From NCBI RefSeq assembly GCF_002043095.1, contig NZ_MVOC01000015.1, positions 1 to 64,000 of the forward strand: 64,000 bases of DNA. Reading direction: 5' to 3'. Made by a program: the position numbers and the translations under genes. Shown in pieces: positions 1 to 8,425 of this stretch. Below the pieces are notes generated by a model that was not told the origin of the DNA, did not search any database, and worked only from the letters and a program-made list of their open reading frames with translations. Within the stretch, counting starts at the first letter, position 1. Each line of letters opens with the position of its first letter. The DNA is from Mycobacterium sp. AT1 (lineage in GTDB: Bacteria; Actinomycetota; Actinomycetes; Mycobacteriales; Mycobacteriaceae).

Positions 1-2
1 TC

Positions 3-446
3 ACCGGCGGAGGATCACTGATCCCGATGGCCGACGTGATTCGGATGGCTTCCCACGCGCATCATTACTTGGCGGTGTTCGACAAGCACACCAACCAAGC
101 CCTCTACCTGGGGCGGTCGAGGCGGTTGGCGTCGGTGGGGCAGCGGATCGTGCTGCACGCCCGCGACCGGGGGTGCACCAAACCGGGGTGCACCGTCCCC
201 GGGTACGGCACCCAGGTCCATCACACCAATGGGTGGGCCAAGAACGGGCAGACCAACATCGACGAAGTGGTCTTCGCCTGCGGAGGGGACAACCGCCTCG
301 CCGAACAAGGCTGGACGGTCACCGTCGGCCCCGACGGTGTGCAGTGGATACCCCCACCACAACTCGACGTCGGCCAAGCCCGACTGAACTACCTCCACCA
401 CCCCGAACGACTCCTCGCCGAACCAGGAGACGAGAGCGCGGCATAA
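3..446 (+). CDS. HNH endonuclease-domain protein, 13E12/DUF222 family (5' end outside window)
   Basis: The reading frame is open from the first bases, so this is the C-terminal part of a longer protein. It holds an HNH-type zinc/nuclease region: two Cys in CTKPGC, the HH pair in QVHHTNGW, a Cys-Gly-Gly turn and the final Asn-Arg. This matches the C-terminus of the 13E12-repeat/DUF222 HNH proteins that mycobacteria carry in many copies. The usual last HH of the motif reads GGDNR here, so cleavage activity is not certain. The gene runs toward the convergent acyl-CoA-dehydrogenase-like gene 30 bp away. Family assignment is firm; biological role is unknown for the family. Confidence 0.8.
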   Translation, partial: TGGGSLIPMADVIRMASHAHHYLAVFDKHTNQALYLGRSRRLASVGQRIVLHARDRGCTKPGCTVPGYGTQVHHTNGWAKNGQTNIDEVVFACGGDNRLAEQGWTVTVGPDGVQWIPPPQLDVGQARLNYLHHPERLLAEPGDESAA

Positions 447-448
447 CC

Positions 449-463
449 GCTTGGCGCCCAAGC
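449..463. terminator. Short hairpin between convergent genes
   Basis: GCTTGG and CCAAGC pair around a 3-nt loop in the 30-bp gap between two convergent stop codons. No U-tract follows on either strand. It probably helps end transcription from both sides. Confidence 0.4.
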
Positions 464-476
464 AATTCGACCGTTC

Positions 477-1658
477 TTATAGCGAGAAGTGGTCCTCGAT
501 GATGCCGAGCCACACCTGGGCCGAGTCGATCGCGACCTTCTCGCTGATGAACGCGTGCTGGGTTCCGGTGTACACGTCGCGGAACGCCCGCTCGAGCCTG
601 CTGCCCTCGCGGATCGAGGTCGTGCCAGCAGCCAGGTGCGCCCACTGCGCGCACTCCCGCGCCACGTCGGTGGCGTAGATCGCAGCGACGCGCATGTCGA
701 CCCGCAGCGTCGGAGTCAGGTCGTCGCCCGCCGCAACCGCCGACTCGGCAGTGGTGAAGGCGTCGAGCACCAGCAGGCGCGCGGCGCGCCACGCGGCAAC
801 GTGATGGGCCAGATCCTTCTGAAAGGTCGGCCGGCTGGCCAGCGACGCCATGTCGCTCATCCGGTACTTGGCCGCGGCCAGATCCTGGACGTCGTCGAGC
901 ATGCTCTTGGCGACGCCGAGCGCCCACGCGGCGTGGCCCGCCGCAGTCACCGGCATCATGCCCATTCGGCCGGCCGGGGACGACCCGCGCAGTGGCGTCG
1001 TGGTGAACAGCCGAAAGGTGCGGTGCTCCGGCACGAACACGTCCGCGACGTCGTAGTCGTACGACCCGGTCCCCTTGAGGCCCTGCACGTTCCAACCGTC
1101 GGTGAAGTTCACCTCGCCGCGCGGCACCAACGCGATCATCAGCTCGGGGATGCCCTCGCTTATCCAGCGCATCTCGCCGTCGTCCATCGGGAGGAAGCCG
1201 GCCGCGACGTACTGCGAGTGCCCGGTGCCCGACCCAAAGCTCCACGACCCGGTCAACCGGTAGCCGCCTTCGACCACGACGCCTTGGCCGTTGGGCGCGA
1301 ACTGCCCGCCCATCGTGACGCGATTGGCGTTGGCCGTGAACACCTCTGCGAAGCCCTCATCGGGAAGGTAGGACGCGGCGGCGAATGACGACGGCAGGTT
1401 CGCGATTCCGGTCCAGCCGAACGAACCGTCCTGCCAAGCCATTTCGATCCAGGTTTCGATCATCTCGGCGAACGACGGTTCGACCCCGCCAGCCTCCACG
1501 GGGTTGAAGGCCGTCATCAGCCCGCTGGCCCACATCGCCTCTACGATCGGCGCCGACATCGTGCGCAGCCGCTCCGACTCGGCGGCCTCGCCGCGCACCA
1601 GGTCGCGCAGGCCGCGCGCCGTCGTCACCAAGTCCTCCACCTGCATCTGCGTGGTCAT
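477..1658 (-). CDS. Acyl-CoA dehydrogenase-like flavoprotein (HsaA/DszC type)
   Basis: A 393-residue protein of the acyl-CoA dehydrogenase fold. The flavin-binding middle region reads LTGSWSFGSGTGHSQY, followed by GLKGTGSYDYDVADVFVP, which is the pattern of the oxygen-using branch (HsaA, DszC, indole-oxidising enzymes) rather than of beta-oxidation dehydrogenases; the MTEPxxGSD signature is absent. It may therefore be a reduced-flavin-dependent hydroxylase. It follows the mycosporine operon on the same strand, 58 bp after the TauD gene, but has its own -10 box placed for leaderless transcription, so it may be separately controlled. A role in tailoring the mycosporine is only a guess. Confidence 0.8.
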   Translation of the reverse strand: MTTQMQVEDLVTTARGLRDLVRGEAAESERLRTMSAPIVEAMWASGLMTAFNPVEAGGVEPSFAEMIETWIEMAWQDGSFGWTGIANLPSSFAAASYLPDEGFAEVFTANANRVTMGGQFAPNGQGVVVEGGYRLTGSWSFGSGTGHSQYVAAGFLPMDDGEMRWISEGIPELMIALVPRGEVNFTDGWNVQGLKGTGSYDYDVADVFVPEHRTFRLFTTTPLRGSSPAGRMGMMPVTAAGHAAWALGVAKSMLDDVQDLAAAKYRMSDMASLASRPTFQKDLAHHVAAWRAARLLVLDAFTTAESAVAAGDDLTPTLRVDMRVAAIYATDVARECAQWAHLAAGTTSIREGSRLERAFRDVYTGTQHAFISEKVAIDSAQVWLGIIEDHFSL

Positions 1659-1664
1659 GTCGGC

Positions 1665-1670
1665 ACGCTA
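1665..1670 (-). promoter_or_regulatory. -10 element, probably leaderless, for the flavoprotein gene
   Basis: On the minus strand TAGCGT is followed by 6 nt and then the ATG at 1658. In mycobacteria a TANNNT box 6-7 nt before a start codon usually means transcription begins at the start codon. Confidence 0.55.
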
Positions 1671-1716
1671 CCGCCGCCGAAAGCGGTGGTGGACAGTTTC
1701 GGAAAACTGTTCACAA

Positions 1717-2490
1717 TCAGGGCTGAACGGCCACCATCCCGCGATGCAGCACGCGATCGCCGACCACGCCGTGATGGTCGGCTCGGTGCAGCACGCATCG
1801 GTTGTCCCACATCACGACGTCACCGGGCAACCAGGCGTGCCGGTAGACGTTGGCGTCGCGGGTCGAATGCTCGAACAGGTACTTGACGGTGATCGCGGCG
1901 AGTTCCGGCGTCATCCCGCTCACCTCGGCGCAGCGCTCGGGCGTCGACAGGAACAGCGCGGTCCTGCCCGACACCGGGTGCACCAGAAAGATCGGATGCG
2001 TCGCCGCGGATTCCTGCCGAACGTCCGGGGCCACCCCCGTGACGACGTGGGTGATCGTGCGCCCCTCGAGGAACGTACGGAGGCGCTCCGGCAACGACTC
2101 GTAGGCCGCGTACTGGTTGGTGAACAACGTCTGCCCGCCCCGTTCGGGAACGGTCACCGCGCGCAACGCCGTGTAGGCAGGCGGAATCCGGATGTAGCTG
2201 GTGTCGGTGTGGAAGCTGGACGTGGGCGGACGGGTGCGACCGACGTTGGTGACGACGTTGAGCTCCGGCCGGCCCGGGACGGGCGTCTCGCCGACGGTGA
2301 AGACGGTCTCGCCGAATCTGCTGATGAAGCGCAGGAACGCGTCGTCGTCGGCCTCTTGTCCTGGCAGGACGACCACGCCGTGGGTGGCCAAAGCGGTTCG
2401 GAGATAGTCGATCTGAGTGTCGTCGAGTTCGTCGACCTTTACGTCGGTGAGCCTGACACCTACCGGTGTCAGCGGGATGAACGCAGGCAT
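1717..2490 (-). CDS. TauD/TfdA-family Fe(II)/2-oxoglutarate dioxygenase in the mycosporine operon
   Basis: A 257-residue non-heme iron dioxygenase. Visible ligands are His94 and Asp96 in SSFHTDTSY and a distal His235 in CVLHRADH; Arg246 or Arg250 would bind 2-oxoglutarate. The start at 2490 is preceded by AGGGG at good spacing; the longer open frame upstream is arginine-rich read-through of mysD. Its first 22 bp overlap the 3' end of mysD, so the two are probably translationally coupled. Position as the last gene of mysABCD suggests it modifies the finished mycosporine, in the way the PhyH-family enzyme MysH does in cyanobacteria, but this protein belongs to a different dioxygenase family. 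The function is inference from context. Confidence 0.85.
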   Translation of the reverse strand: MPAFIPLTPVGVRLTDVKVDELDDTQIDYLRTALATHGVVVLPGQEADDDAFLRFISRFGETVFTVGETPVPGRPELNVVTNVGRTRPPTSSFHTDTSYIRIPPAYTALRAVTVPERGGQTLFTNQYAAYESLPERLRTFLEGRTITHVVTGVAPDVRQESAATHPIFLVHPVSGRTALFLSTPERCAEVSGMTPELAAITVKYLFEHSTRDANVYRHAWLPGDVVMWDNRCVLHRADHHGVVGDRVLHRGMVAVQP

Positions 2491-3515
2491 GGCGTCCCCT
2501 CGTCGTCGAGTTCGGTGAGTGCGGTCGCGAACAACTCGGCCACGTCCATGCCGGTCGCGGCCGCCATCACCGCGATCACGCTCGTCGGAGCGAACGAGCA
2601 ATACGGTCCGGATTCGAGGAACCACGGCTGACCGTCGGGATCGATCCGGAAGTCGAACAGGCCGTAGTGCCGACACCCGAGAGCAACGTGACACCGGCGG
2701 GCCGCCGCCCAGACCCGCTCGGTGATCGGGTCGTCCGTCGGCACGATCCAGGCCCTGGTGGCGTCCTTTGCGACGAGACGCAGGTCGCCGGCCGCCGTTC
2801 GGGCCAGTTTGTCGTCGGCGAGCCGGACCGGTTTGGCCGCACTCACCGCGTACTCCTCCAGCGGCAGGCAGATCAGCTCACCATCGCGAACGATGATGCC
2901 GCAGCGCACTTCCCGTCCGAGCTCGACGTAGGACTCGACCAGTGCCGCGCTGCCGTGCCCCTGCGCCAGGGATACCGCGGCGTCCATCTCCGACGTTTCG
3001 CGCACCAGCGACACCCCGACGGAGTTGTCCGCGTCGACCGGCTTGACGACCACCGGCAGCGCGAGCGTGGTCCGCTCGCCTGCGGCCAACACCTCACCGG
3101 CGGGCACCGCGACACCCGCGGCGGCGACGATCGCCCGCGCCTTGGCCTTGTCGGCGGCGATCGCCATCACCTCCGGCGGGTTGCCGACGTACCGGATGCC
3201 GAGCACGTCGAACAGCGCACGGTAGGAGGTCATGCCTGGGAGACAGAACATCTGGGGCACGACCACGTCCACGGAGGCTGCCTGCAGGTGGCGGATCGCC
3301 TCGGCAAGCGTCATCGGAGTGGCCGATGCCAACGAGTCGGCGTCGAGGCCGTCGGGAAAGCGCCAGCATCCGTCCGGTGACACGTAGCCAACCCGCATGT
3401 CGTATCGCTCGTCGCAGGCGAGGGCGGTGAGGCACGCGCCCGCGTAGAGCCGCGAGAGATCGGCGTGGAACTCGTCGACCGCGGAGCCGACGAGGTGCAG
3501 GACCGTCAGCGTCAT
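2469..3515 (-). CDS. mysD: MysD: D-Ala-D-Ala-ligase-like enzyme adding the second amino acid to mycosporine-glycine
   Basis: A 348-residue ATP-grasp protein of the D-Ala-D-Ala ligase family. The ATP-grasp core is clear: PVVVKPVDADNSVGVSLV (Lys and glycine-rich loop, middle of the protein) and GLFDFRIDPDG...WFLESG near the C-terminus for metal binding. In known MAA pathways MysD joins Ser, Thr or another amino acid to mycosporine-glycine, giving shinorine, porphyra-334 and related imine products. It starts on the base directly after the mysC stop codon and overlaps the TauD gene at its end. The amino acid it uses cannot be read from sequence. A housekeeping Ddl is unlikely because of the gene order and divergence. 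Confidence 0.85.
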   Translation of the reverse strand: MTLTVLHLVGSAVDEFHADLSRLYAGACLTALACDERYDMRVGYVSPDGCWRFPDGLDADSLASATPMTLAEAIRHLQAASVDVVVPQMFCLPGMTSYRALFDVLGIRYVGNPPEVMAIAADKAKARAIVAAAGVAVPAGEVLAAGERTTLALPVVVKPVDADNSVGVSLVRETSEMDAAVSLAQGHGSAALVESYVELGREVRCGIIVRDGELICLPLEEYAVSAAKPVRLADDKLARTAAGDLRLVAKDATRAWIVPTDDPITERVWAAARRCHVALGCRHYGLFDFRIDPDGQPWFLESGPYCSFAPTSVIAVMAAATGMDVAELFATALTELDDEGTPCLRSSR

Positions 3516-4853
3516 TCAGTCACCCCCTGGCTCGACGAGCTTTCCGATGTTGAAGTCGATTCGGCTCCACCCACGCCGGGCCCGAAGATTGGCCACCAGC
3601 AGTGACGGGATCTGCAGATGGTGAACCATCAAGTACGGCAACGGATCCCACCACGCGAAGATGGCGTCCGTGCCGCGCAGGATCGTCGCGAGCCTGGCCG
3701 CCCTCCTCGGTTGGGTCAGCAGCCGCCACATCTCGTGGTAGATCCAGTAGGTCGGACGGGCCCCTGGTCGCGGGGTGATCACGGGGTGACCCTCGTCGAG
3801 ATAGGCCGCGGCGACCTCGGGGTGGTCGTAGAACATCGTGATGGCCGAGTGGGTGCGGGGGTTGCATTCGATCGCGTACGGATGCCCGTCGGCCGCCTCG
3901 ATGAAGTCGAAGGAGGCCTGCCCGGTGATGCCGAGCGCGACGACGAACGATTCGACCCACGAACGGATTTCGGGCTTGTCGACCTGTGCGTAGTTGATCT
4001 GGAACGCCGACGACTCGCAGCAGCCGTACACCTGCAGCCGACCGTTGCGGACGGTGCCGTGCGTGCAGTACTCCTGACCCTCGACGAACTCCTGCAGGAT
4101 CCACGGGTCGTCAGGGGTAATTCGCAGCGACCGTGCGACGGTGGCGTTGCGCTCGGGCGTGCGCCCGGACAGCGGCACGAGGTCCATCCGGCCGACGGGG
4201 TTGTAGGCGAGCCGCTTCAAAATGTAGGTGCGGCCCGGCGGGAAGTCGAAGTCGACGACCTGTTGCGCATCGGTGATGCGACGAAAGTCGGGTACACGCA
4301 GGCCGAGTGACGCTGCCGTGGTGGAGAACTCGGTCTTGTCGTCCAGCATTCGCGCAGTGGCTGAGTCGACGTGCACGACGTCGCAGAAGTCGCGGACCAG
4401 TTCGCCGGCGCGCGCGTCGTGGACGCTGCCCGCCGGGCTCGAGACGGGGACGAAGACGTCGACGCGTTCGACGACGGCGATGTCTCGAAGTGCCTCCGCG
4501 TAGCCGGGGGCGGCGGGCTCGGGTACGCAGTGAAATGCGTCCACCGCCCGGGAGAAACGGTGCCCGGTGAACCGGTACTTCTTCGACTCGACGAGTATCA
4601 CGCGATGTCCCGCCGTGTGGAATGACCTGGCCAGCTGCAACGCCTTGGTCATCTTGCCACCGGTGATCAGCACCGTCCGCCGAGGCCCTTTTGCGCTGTG
4701 CACCAACGGGTTTGCCCTCCGCGCGGCCAGTGCCACCGCGACCAGGGCCAGGTCGACGGGGAGGGTGAGCAGCAGTGCGCCGAACGTGGCGACGGTCCTG
4801 CCGACGTTGGCCCTGGCGCCGGTGGGTGATCCAAGGTCCAGCAATGCCGTCAC
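3516..4853 (-). CDS. mysC: MysC: ATP-grasp ligase forming mycosporine-glycine
   Basis: A 445-residue ATP-grasp enzyme. An N-terminal hydrophobic stretch (about residues 20-47) precedes a nucleotide-binding-like start (RTVLITGGKMTKALQLARSF), as in known MysC proteins. The ATP-grasp part has TYILKRLAYNPVGRMDLVPL, WILQEFVEGQEYCTHG and the metal-binding IECNPRTHSA near residue 335. MysC couples glycine to 4-deoxygadusol through an acyl-phosphate-like intermediate. It overlaps mysB by 4 bp (ATGA) and abuts mysD, so the three are read as one coupled unit. The order and lengths match MysABCD clusters of cyanobacteria and actinobacteria. Confidence 0.88.
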   Translation of the reverse strand: MTALLDLGSPTGARANVGRTVATFGALLLTLPVDLALVAVALAARRANPLVHSAKGPRRTVLITGGKMTKALQLARSFHTAGHRVILVESKKYRFTGHRFSRAVDAFHCVPEPAAPGYAEALRDIAVVERVDVFVPVSSPAGSVHDARAGELVRDFCDVVHVDSATARMLDDKTEFSTTAASLGLRVPDFRRITDAQQVVDFDFPPGRTYILKRLAYNPVGRMDLVPLSGRTPERNATVARSLRITPDDPWILQEFVEGQEYCTHGTVRNGRLQVYGCCESSAFQINYAQVDKPEIRSWVESFVVALGITGQASFDFIEAADGHPYAIECNPRTHSAITMFYDHPEVAAAYLDEGHPVITPRPGARPTYWIYHEMWRLLTQPRRAARLATILRGTDAIFAWWDPLPYLMVHHLQIPSLLVANLRARRGWSRIDFNIGKLVEPGGD

Positions 4854-5692
4854 GACACTCGCCTGATCAGGGTCAGTCCGTCCCGCAGTGGTATCAACAC
4901 CTGCTCGACGCGCGGATCGTAGGTCAGGGCCGCGTTGAACCCCGCGATAGCCGCTCCATTCGCCGAGATCTCGGTGTCGGCGTAGGGCTGACCCTGCATC
5001 AACGTGTTGTCGACGGCGATGACGGCCCGCGGTGTGAGCAGGTCACTGGTCAGCAGGAACTCGACGTAGTCCAGGTACCCCGACTTGTCCGCGTCGACGA
5101 ATACGAAGTCGAAGGGCCCTTCCGCCGCCTGGACCAACCCCCTCAGCGAATCGATCGCCGGCCCGACCTTCACGGTGATCTTGTTGCCCGCCGGAGAGCC
5201 GTCGAAGCAGTCCTGCGCGAATCGTGCAACCGCAGCGTCGATCTCGCAGGCCACCACCACGCCGTCATCGGGCAGTGCCTCGGCCATCGCCAATGCGGAA
5301 TACCCGGTGAACATCCCGATCTCGAGCACCCGCTTGGCGTCGGCGAGGTGCAGCAGGAACTTCAACGTCTGGCCCTCGACGTGGCCGGAGAGCATCTCCT
5401 GCTCCAGCCTGCCGCCACCGCTCTCGGGCGCGGCCCAGTCGGTGCCTCGGGTTCGGCGAGCCAATTCGGTCAGCGCCGGCGATTCCGGGGTGGTGCACTG
5501 GTCGAGATAGGGATCAAGACCCGCCGCCAGATCCCTCGCCCGTCGCAGTCGGTCCAGCGTCACCCCGTCGACCCCGTCGGCCTCGGCGAGTTGGCGGCAC
5601 ACCTCGTCGAGTTCGTGGGCAAGGATCGTCGACGGCGTCACCGCCCGAGCCGTCGACGCGGCGCTGTCGTCAAGCACCGCAGCGTCGTTCAC
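4850..5692 (-). CDS. mysB: MysB: SAM-dependent O-methyltransferase forming 4-deoxygadusol
   Basis: A 280-residue class I methyltransferase of the caffeoyl-CoA O-methyltransferase type. SAM motif I is [12 protein letters not shown] at residues 122-133, the acidic SAM-ribose residue lies in VVACEID near 150, and the metal-site-like [14 protein letters not shown] follows near 195-208. In MAA synthesis MysB methylates demethyl-4-deoxygadusol. The 4-bp overlap with mysA upstream and with mysC downstream shows translational coupling. Its pairing with a sedoheptulose-phosphate cyclase is the best reason to call that cyclase a demethyl-4-deoxygadusol synthase. Confidence 0.88.
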   Translation of the reverse strand: MNDAAVLDDSAASTARAVTPSTILAHELDEVCRQLAEADGVDGVTLDRLRRARDLAAGLDPYLDQCTTPESPALTELARRTRGTDWAAPESGGGRLEQEMLSGHVEGQTLKFLLHLADAKRVLEIGMFTGYSALAMAEALPDDGVVVACEIDAAVARFAQDCFDGSPAGNKITVKVGPAIDSLRGLVQAAEGPFDFVFVDADKSGYLDYVEFLLTSDLLTPRAVIAVDNTLMQGQPYADTEISANGAAIAGFNAALTYDPRVEQVLIPLRDGLTLIRRVS

Positions 5693-6912
5693 GACCGGTC
5701 ACGCGCGTCGGCCAAGGTGAACACGTCGACGCCCTCGCCGCCCCGCGGATAGTCGAGGCAGATCTTCTTGTGCAGCGTCAACGTGTCGGCGAGTTCGGCG
5801 ACGGTGAGGTCGTTGAGGAAACTGCACCGACCGATCGGCGTGGGAATCGCCGCCCGCAGCAGACCGTCGCGGGTCTTGAGGATCGACGCCGTCGCCTGCT
5901 CCAACAGCTCCGGCGTCAGGTACTTGCTGTCCAGCGACAACCCGAGTCCGCTCATCACGCCAAGCACCCGGTCACGATCCTCGACAGACAGGTGGCCGCG
6001 CTGCTCGGCGAGTGTCGTCGACAAGGCCATGTCGACGTTGATCGCATGACCGTGGAAGAACGGCACCGGCGGGGTGAGTTCCAGTGTCGGACTCCAGGTG
6101 TGACCGAATGCGATCACGCGGTCGAGGTCGATCTCGTGCAGGTTGGGCGCTTCGAGCTCCAGCATCGTGGCGATCGCCTGATGCGTCAGCCGGTCGGCGG
6201 CGTCGCGCAATTCGGCGGTGCCGTCGAGGAACCCGAACCGGGTGGCGAGCAGTTCGGGGCCGTACTTCTCGAGAAGGCCGAAGATTTCGGCGTTGCCGAC
6301 GACGGCGATCTTGATCAGCTCGGCCATTCCGTTGCGAACCTGGTCCTCCGGCAACGTCTTCAAGAACGAGAAGTCCAGCAGCACCTTCTGAGACGCGTGG
6401 TAGGCGCCCAGTCGGTTCTTGTGCTTGCCGTAGTTGACGGCCACCTTGATCGACACACTCGCGTCGATCAGACCGATCAGGGTGGTCGGAATCCGGATGT
6501 ACGGGGTGTTGCGCCGGTAGCTGGCACAGGCGAATCCCGCCACGTCGGTGGTCAGCCCGCCGCCGACCACCAACACGGGTTCGGTTCGGACGAGCCCGAA
6601 TTCGTCGAACCGGCCGACGATCATCTCGAACGTCTCCAGGGACTTGGCCGTCTCCCGAATCTGCACGGGCACCACCGTCAAGGCGATGTCGTAGTGGTCG
6701 AAGTACGTCTGGATCGCGTCACCGTAGATCTCGTGCACCGACTCGTCGACGACCATCAATGCGCGGCCGTACTGACGATAGCTGTCCGCCAACTCTGGAT
6801 CGTCGACGGCGAATACGCCGTCGACGTAGACCAGGTCGTACTCGATCTTCTCGTAGCCCTTGACGTGAAAGGTCCGGTCGCTCACCGTCACCGAGGCCTG
6901 CATGTTGCTCAT
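5689..6912 (-). CDS. mysA: MysA: sedoheptulose 7-phosphate cyclase (demethyl-4-deoxygadusol synthase)
   Basis: A 407-residue member of the dehydroquinate-synthase fold. The NAD-binding GGGLTTD lies at residues 118-124, [23 protein letters not shown] follows, then metal ligands in MAELIK (Glu198), AFGHTW and FFHGHAIN. Length and the [14 protein letters not shown] stretch fit sedoheptulose 7-phosphate cyclases rather than AroB. Product could be demethyl-4-deoxygadusol or 2-epi-5-epi-valiolone; the following methyltransferase and two ATP-grasp ligases favour the former. GGAG precedes the start. A 33-bp gap separates it from the frameshifted HAD-like gene upstream. Confidence 0.88.
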   Translation of the reverse strand: MSNMQASVTVSDRTFHVKGYEKIEYDLVYVDGVFAVDDPELADSYRQYGRALMVVDESVHEIYGDAIQTYFDHYDIALTVVPVQIRETAKSLETFEMIVGRFDEFGLVRTEPVLVVGGGLTTDVAGFACASYRRNTPYIRIPTTLIGLIDASVSIKVAVNYGKHKNRLGAYHASQKVLLDFSFLKTLPEDQVRNGMAELIKIAVVGNAEIFGLLEKYGPELLATRFGFLDGTAELRDAADRLTHQAIATMLELEAPNLHEIDLDRVIAFGHTWSPTLELTPPVPFFHGHAINVDMALSTTLAEQRGHLSVEDRDRVLGVMSGLGLSLDSKYLTPELLEQATASILKTRDGLLRAAIPTPIGRCSFLNDLTVAELADTLTLHKKICLDYPRGGEGVDVFTLADARDRS

Positions 6913-6945
6913 CGTGTCGCTCCGCTGTCGAAGGAATGGACGGGA

Positions 6946-7622
6946 TCAGGACCGCGAGTCGGGGGCACTCAACCCGAGAATCCTGGTGGCGTCGAGGGAG
7001 TCGACGGTTTCGTCGGCGGCGCTGAAGTCCCCGCCCGAGCTGTTCTCGTTCGGGAAGGCGATGCACGAGATCCCGGCTGCCCTCGCCGCGCTGACCCCGC
7101 CGACGTTGTCCTCGATCGCCACGGCGTCACTCGCGTCGGCCCCTAGCGTCTTCAAGGCGAACTGGTAGACCTCGGGATTCGGCTTGGGGCTGGAGACGGA
7201 GTCCCGGTTGACGATGAGGTCGAACATCTCGGCGCTGATGTGCGGTTGCAGCGCCGCCAGCAGCGCGTCGATGTTTCCCTGCGAGGTCGTCGTGACGAAG
7301 CCAAGCCCGTGGCCGCTGCGCTTGGCTTCCTCGACCACGTCGACCACGCCCGGCCGCGGTGAGATCGACGACGACCCGAGGGCTCCTGGAAGATCTGCGA
7401 CTTCTTGGCGTGCACCGCCGCGGCGTCCACGTCGAGCCCGCGGGACGCGGCGTACTGCTCGATGCGCTGGGCGCCGCCGTTGGAGCCGAGCATCCCCGCG
7501 TAGTCGTCGCGCGACCACTCCCAGTCGAGACCGTAGGCCTCGAAGGCGTCGTTGAAGGCTTGACGCTGGAGTTCTGAGGTGTCGGCGAGGGTGCTGATGG
7601 AGCCGAACAGGATCGTTGCCAT
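6946..7622 (-). pseudogene. HAD-like hydrolase gene, frameshifted and lacking the motif I aspartates
   Basis: Two overlapping frames together make one HAD-superfamily protein of about 225 residues. The start codon at 7622 has AAGGA upstream; frame A runs to KKSQIFQE, then the sequence continues in frame B as LGSSSISPRPGVVDVVEEAK. The change is near 7381-7384 and fits one missing base. Motif II (FVTTTS), motif III Lys (SSPKPNPE) and motif IV (IEDNVGG) are present in frame B. Motif I should read DxDGT but is FGSISTLADT, so the nucleophile Asp is missing even before the frameshift. It is the first gene of the mycosporine operon. It may be a sequencing error, a recent pseudogene, or a non-catalytic relative. 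Confidence 0.75.
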
Positions 7623-7830
7623 GGGATTCCTTCTTGCCTCTGGAGTGGGGAGACACCGCGCCGGTTATTGGTTGCCGGCCGTCGAGATACCAAATTCCCA
7701 GTACACTAATGGCCTAAACGTTCAATAGTGGAAGACAAGACCAATACTGGATTGGGAGTGCATCAGTTAACTTCTCGTTCAGGTCCGCCGGTGACGGCGG
7801 CCAGACACTCAGAGAAAGTGACGGACTCCG
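7623..7830. promoter_or_regulatory. Divergent control region between the mycosporine operon and its TetR gene
   Basis: This 208-bp stretch is richer in A and T than its surroundings. It contains an inverted repeat CCAAT-ACTGG-ATTGG (7741-7755), a wider pair CCAGTA (7698-7703) with TACTGG (7745-7750), and CACTA (7704-7708) with TAGTG (7726-7730). Any of these could be the operator of the adjacent TetR protein. No -35/-10 pair stands out clearly. Confidence 0.5.
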
Positions 7831-8415
7831 ATGGCATCCGGCGACGGCAGCAAGGCAGGCGACAGCGGCGAGGACGCCAGGGTCTCGCGCACGCGTGCCG
7901 ACGTCGCGCGCGCCGCTCTCGAGGTGCTCACGACCGACGGGTCAGACGCGGTTACCCATGCGCGCGTCGCCGAGATCGCCGGATACTCCAAGACCACCCT
8001 CTACACCCACTGGCCCGCTCGCATCGACCTCATCGCCATGGCGATCGAGAGCATCGGCGACATGCCACACCACGAATGCACGGGCGTGCTGCGCGACGAC
8101 CTGATCGGGGAACTCAAGGTCTTCCGCGCCGGCGTCCTGGAGATGCGGCTGGATCGCGTGCTTTCCGGGATGGCGGAGTGGGCGTCCGTCGAGCAGATGG
8201 CGCGCATCAGGAACAAGGTCAACACCGACGGGCAGCACCAGATGTACGAGATGCTCGGAGAGATCTTCTCCGGTGCCGCGCTGGATGCGGCGGTCTCGAT
8301 GCTCACCGGTGTCGTCGCGTGCCCGGCGATCATGTTCGGGAACGTCCCCGACGACGCGGTCATCGATGCGGCGGTCGACGTCGTCCTGAACGGCCACGAG
8401 CGGTCGCGCAGCTGA
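7831..8415 (+). CDS. TetR-family regulator, probable controller of the mycosporine operon
   Basis: A 194-residue TetR protein. The N-terminal helix-turn-helix is RADVARAALEVLTTDGSDAVTHARVAEIAGYSKTTLYTHWPAR (about residues 22-64), ending in the typical LYxHW. The C-terminal ligand domain shows no recognisable match. It is divergent from the mycosporine operon across a 208-bp region with several inverted repeats, the usual layout for a local repressor. Ligand and inducing signal are unknown; light or stress control is a guess. Confidence 0.85.
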   Translation: MASGDGSKAGDSGEDARVSRTRADVARAALEVLTTDGSDAVTHARVAEIAGYSKTTLYTHWPARIDLIAMAIESIGDMPHHECTGVLRDDLIGELKVFRAGVLEMRLDRVLSGMAEWASVEQMARIRNKVNTDGQHQMYEMLGEIFSGAALDAAVSMLTGVVACPAIMFGNVPDDAVIDAAVDVVLNGHERSRS

Positions 8416-8425
8416 GCCTCGCGGA

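Noticed and set aside
319-2631. Long open frames opposite or out of frame with the flavoprotein and TauD genes
   Set aside because: Arg/Pro-rich translations with no domains; typical antisense shadows in high-GC DNA. The same applies to long opposite-strand frames such as 5770-7146, 8671-9414, 9839-11002, 18991-20289, 30119-31576, 34498-35724, 40360-41808, 50130-51410, 55931-57232 and 60872-62575.
2491-2694. N-terminal extension of the TauD protein
   Set aside because: Arg-rich sequence inside mysD; a proper ribosome site precedes ATG 2490.
5689-6912. AroB (3-dehydroquinate synthase) or epi-valiolone synthase instead of MysA
   Set aside because: Length and neighbours (MysB, MysC, MysD) fit the sunscreen pathway better; epi-valiolone synthase is not fully excluded by sequence alone.
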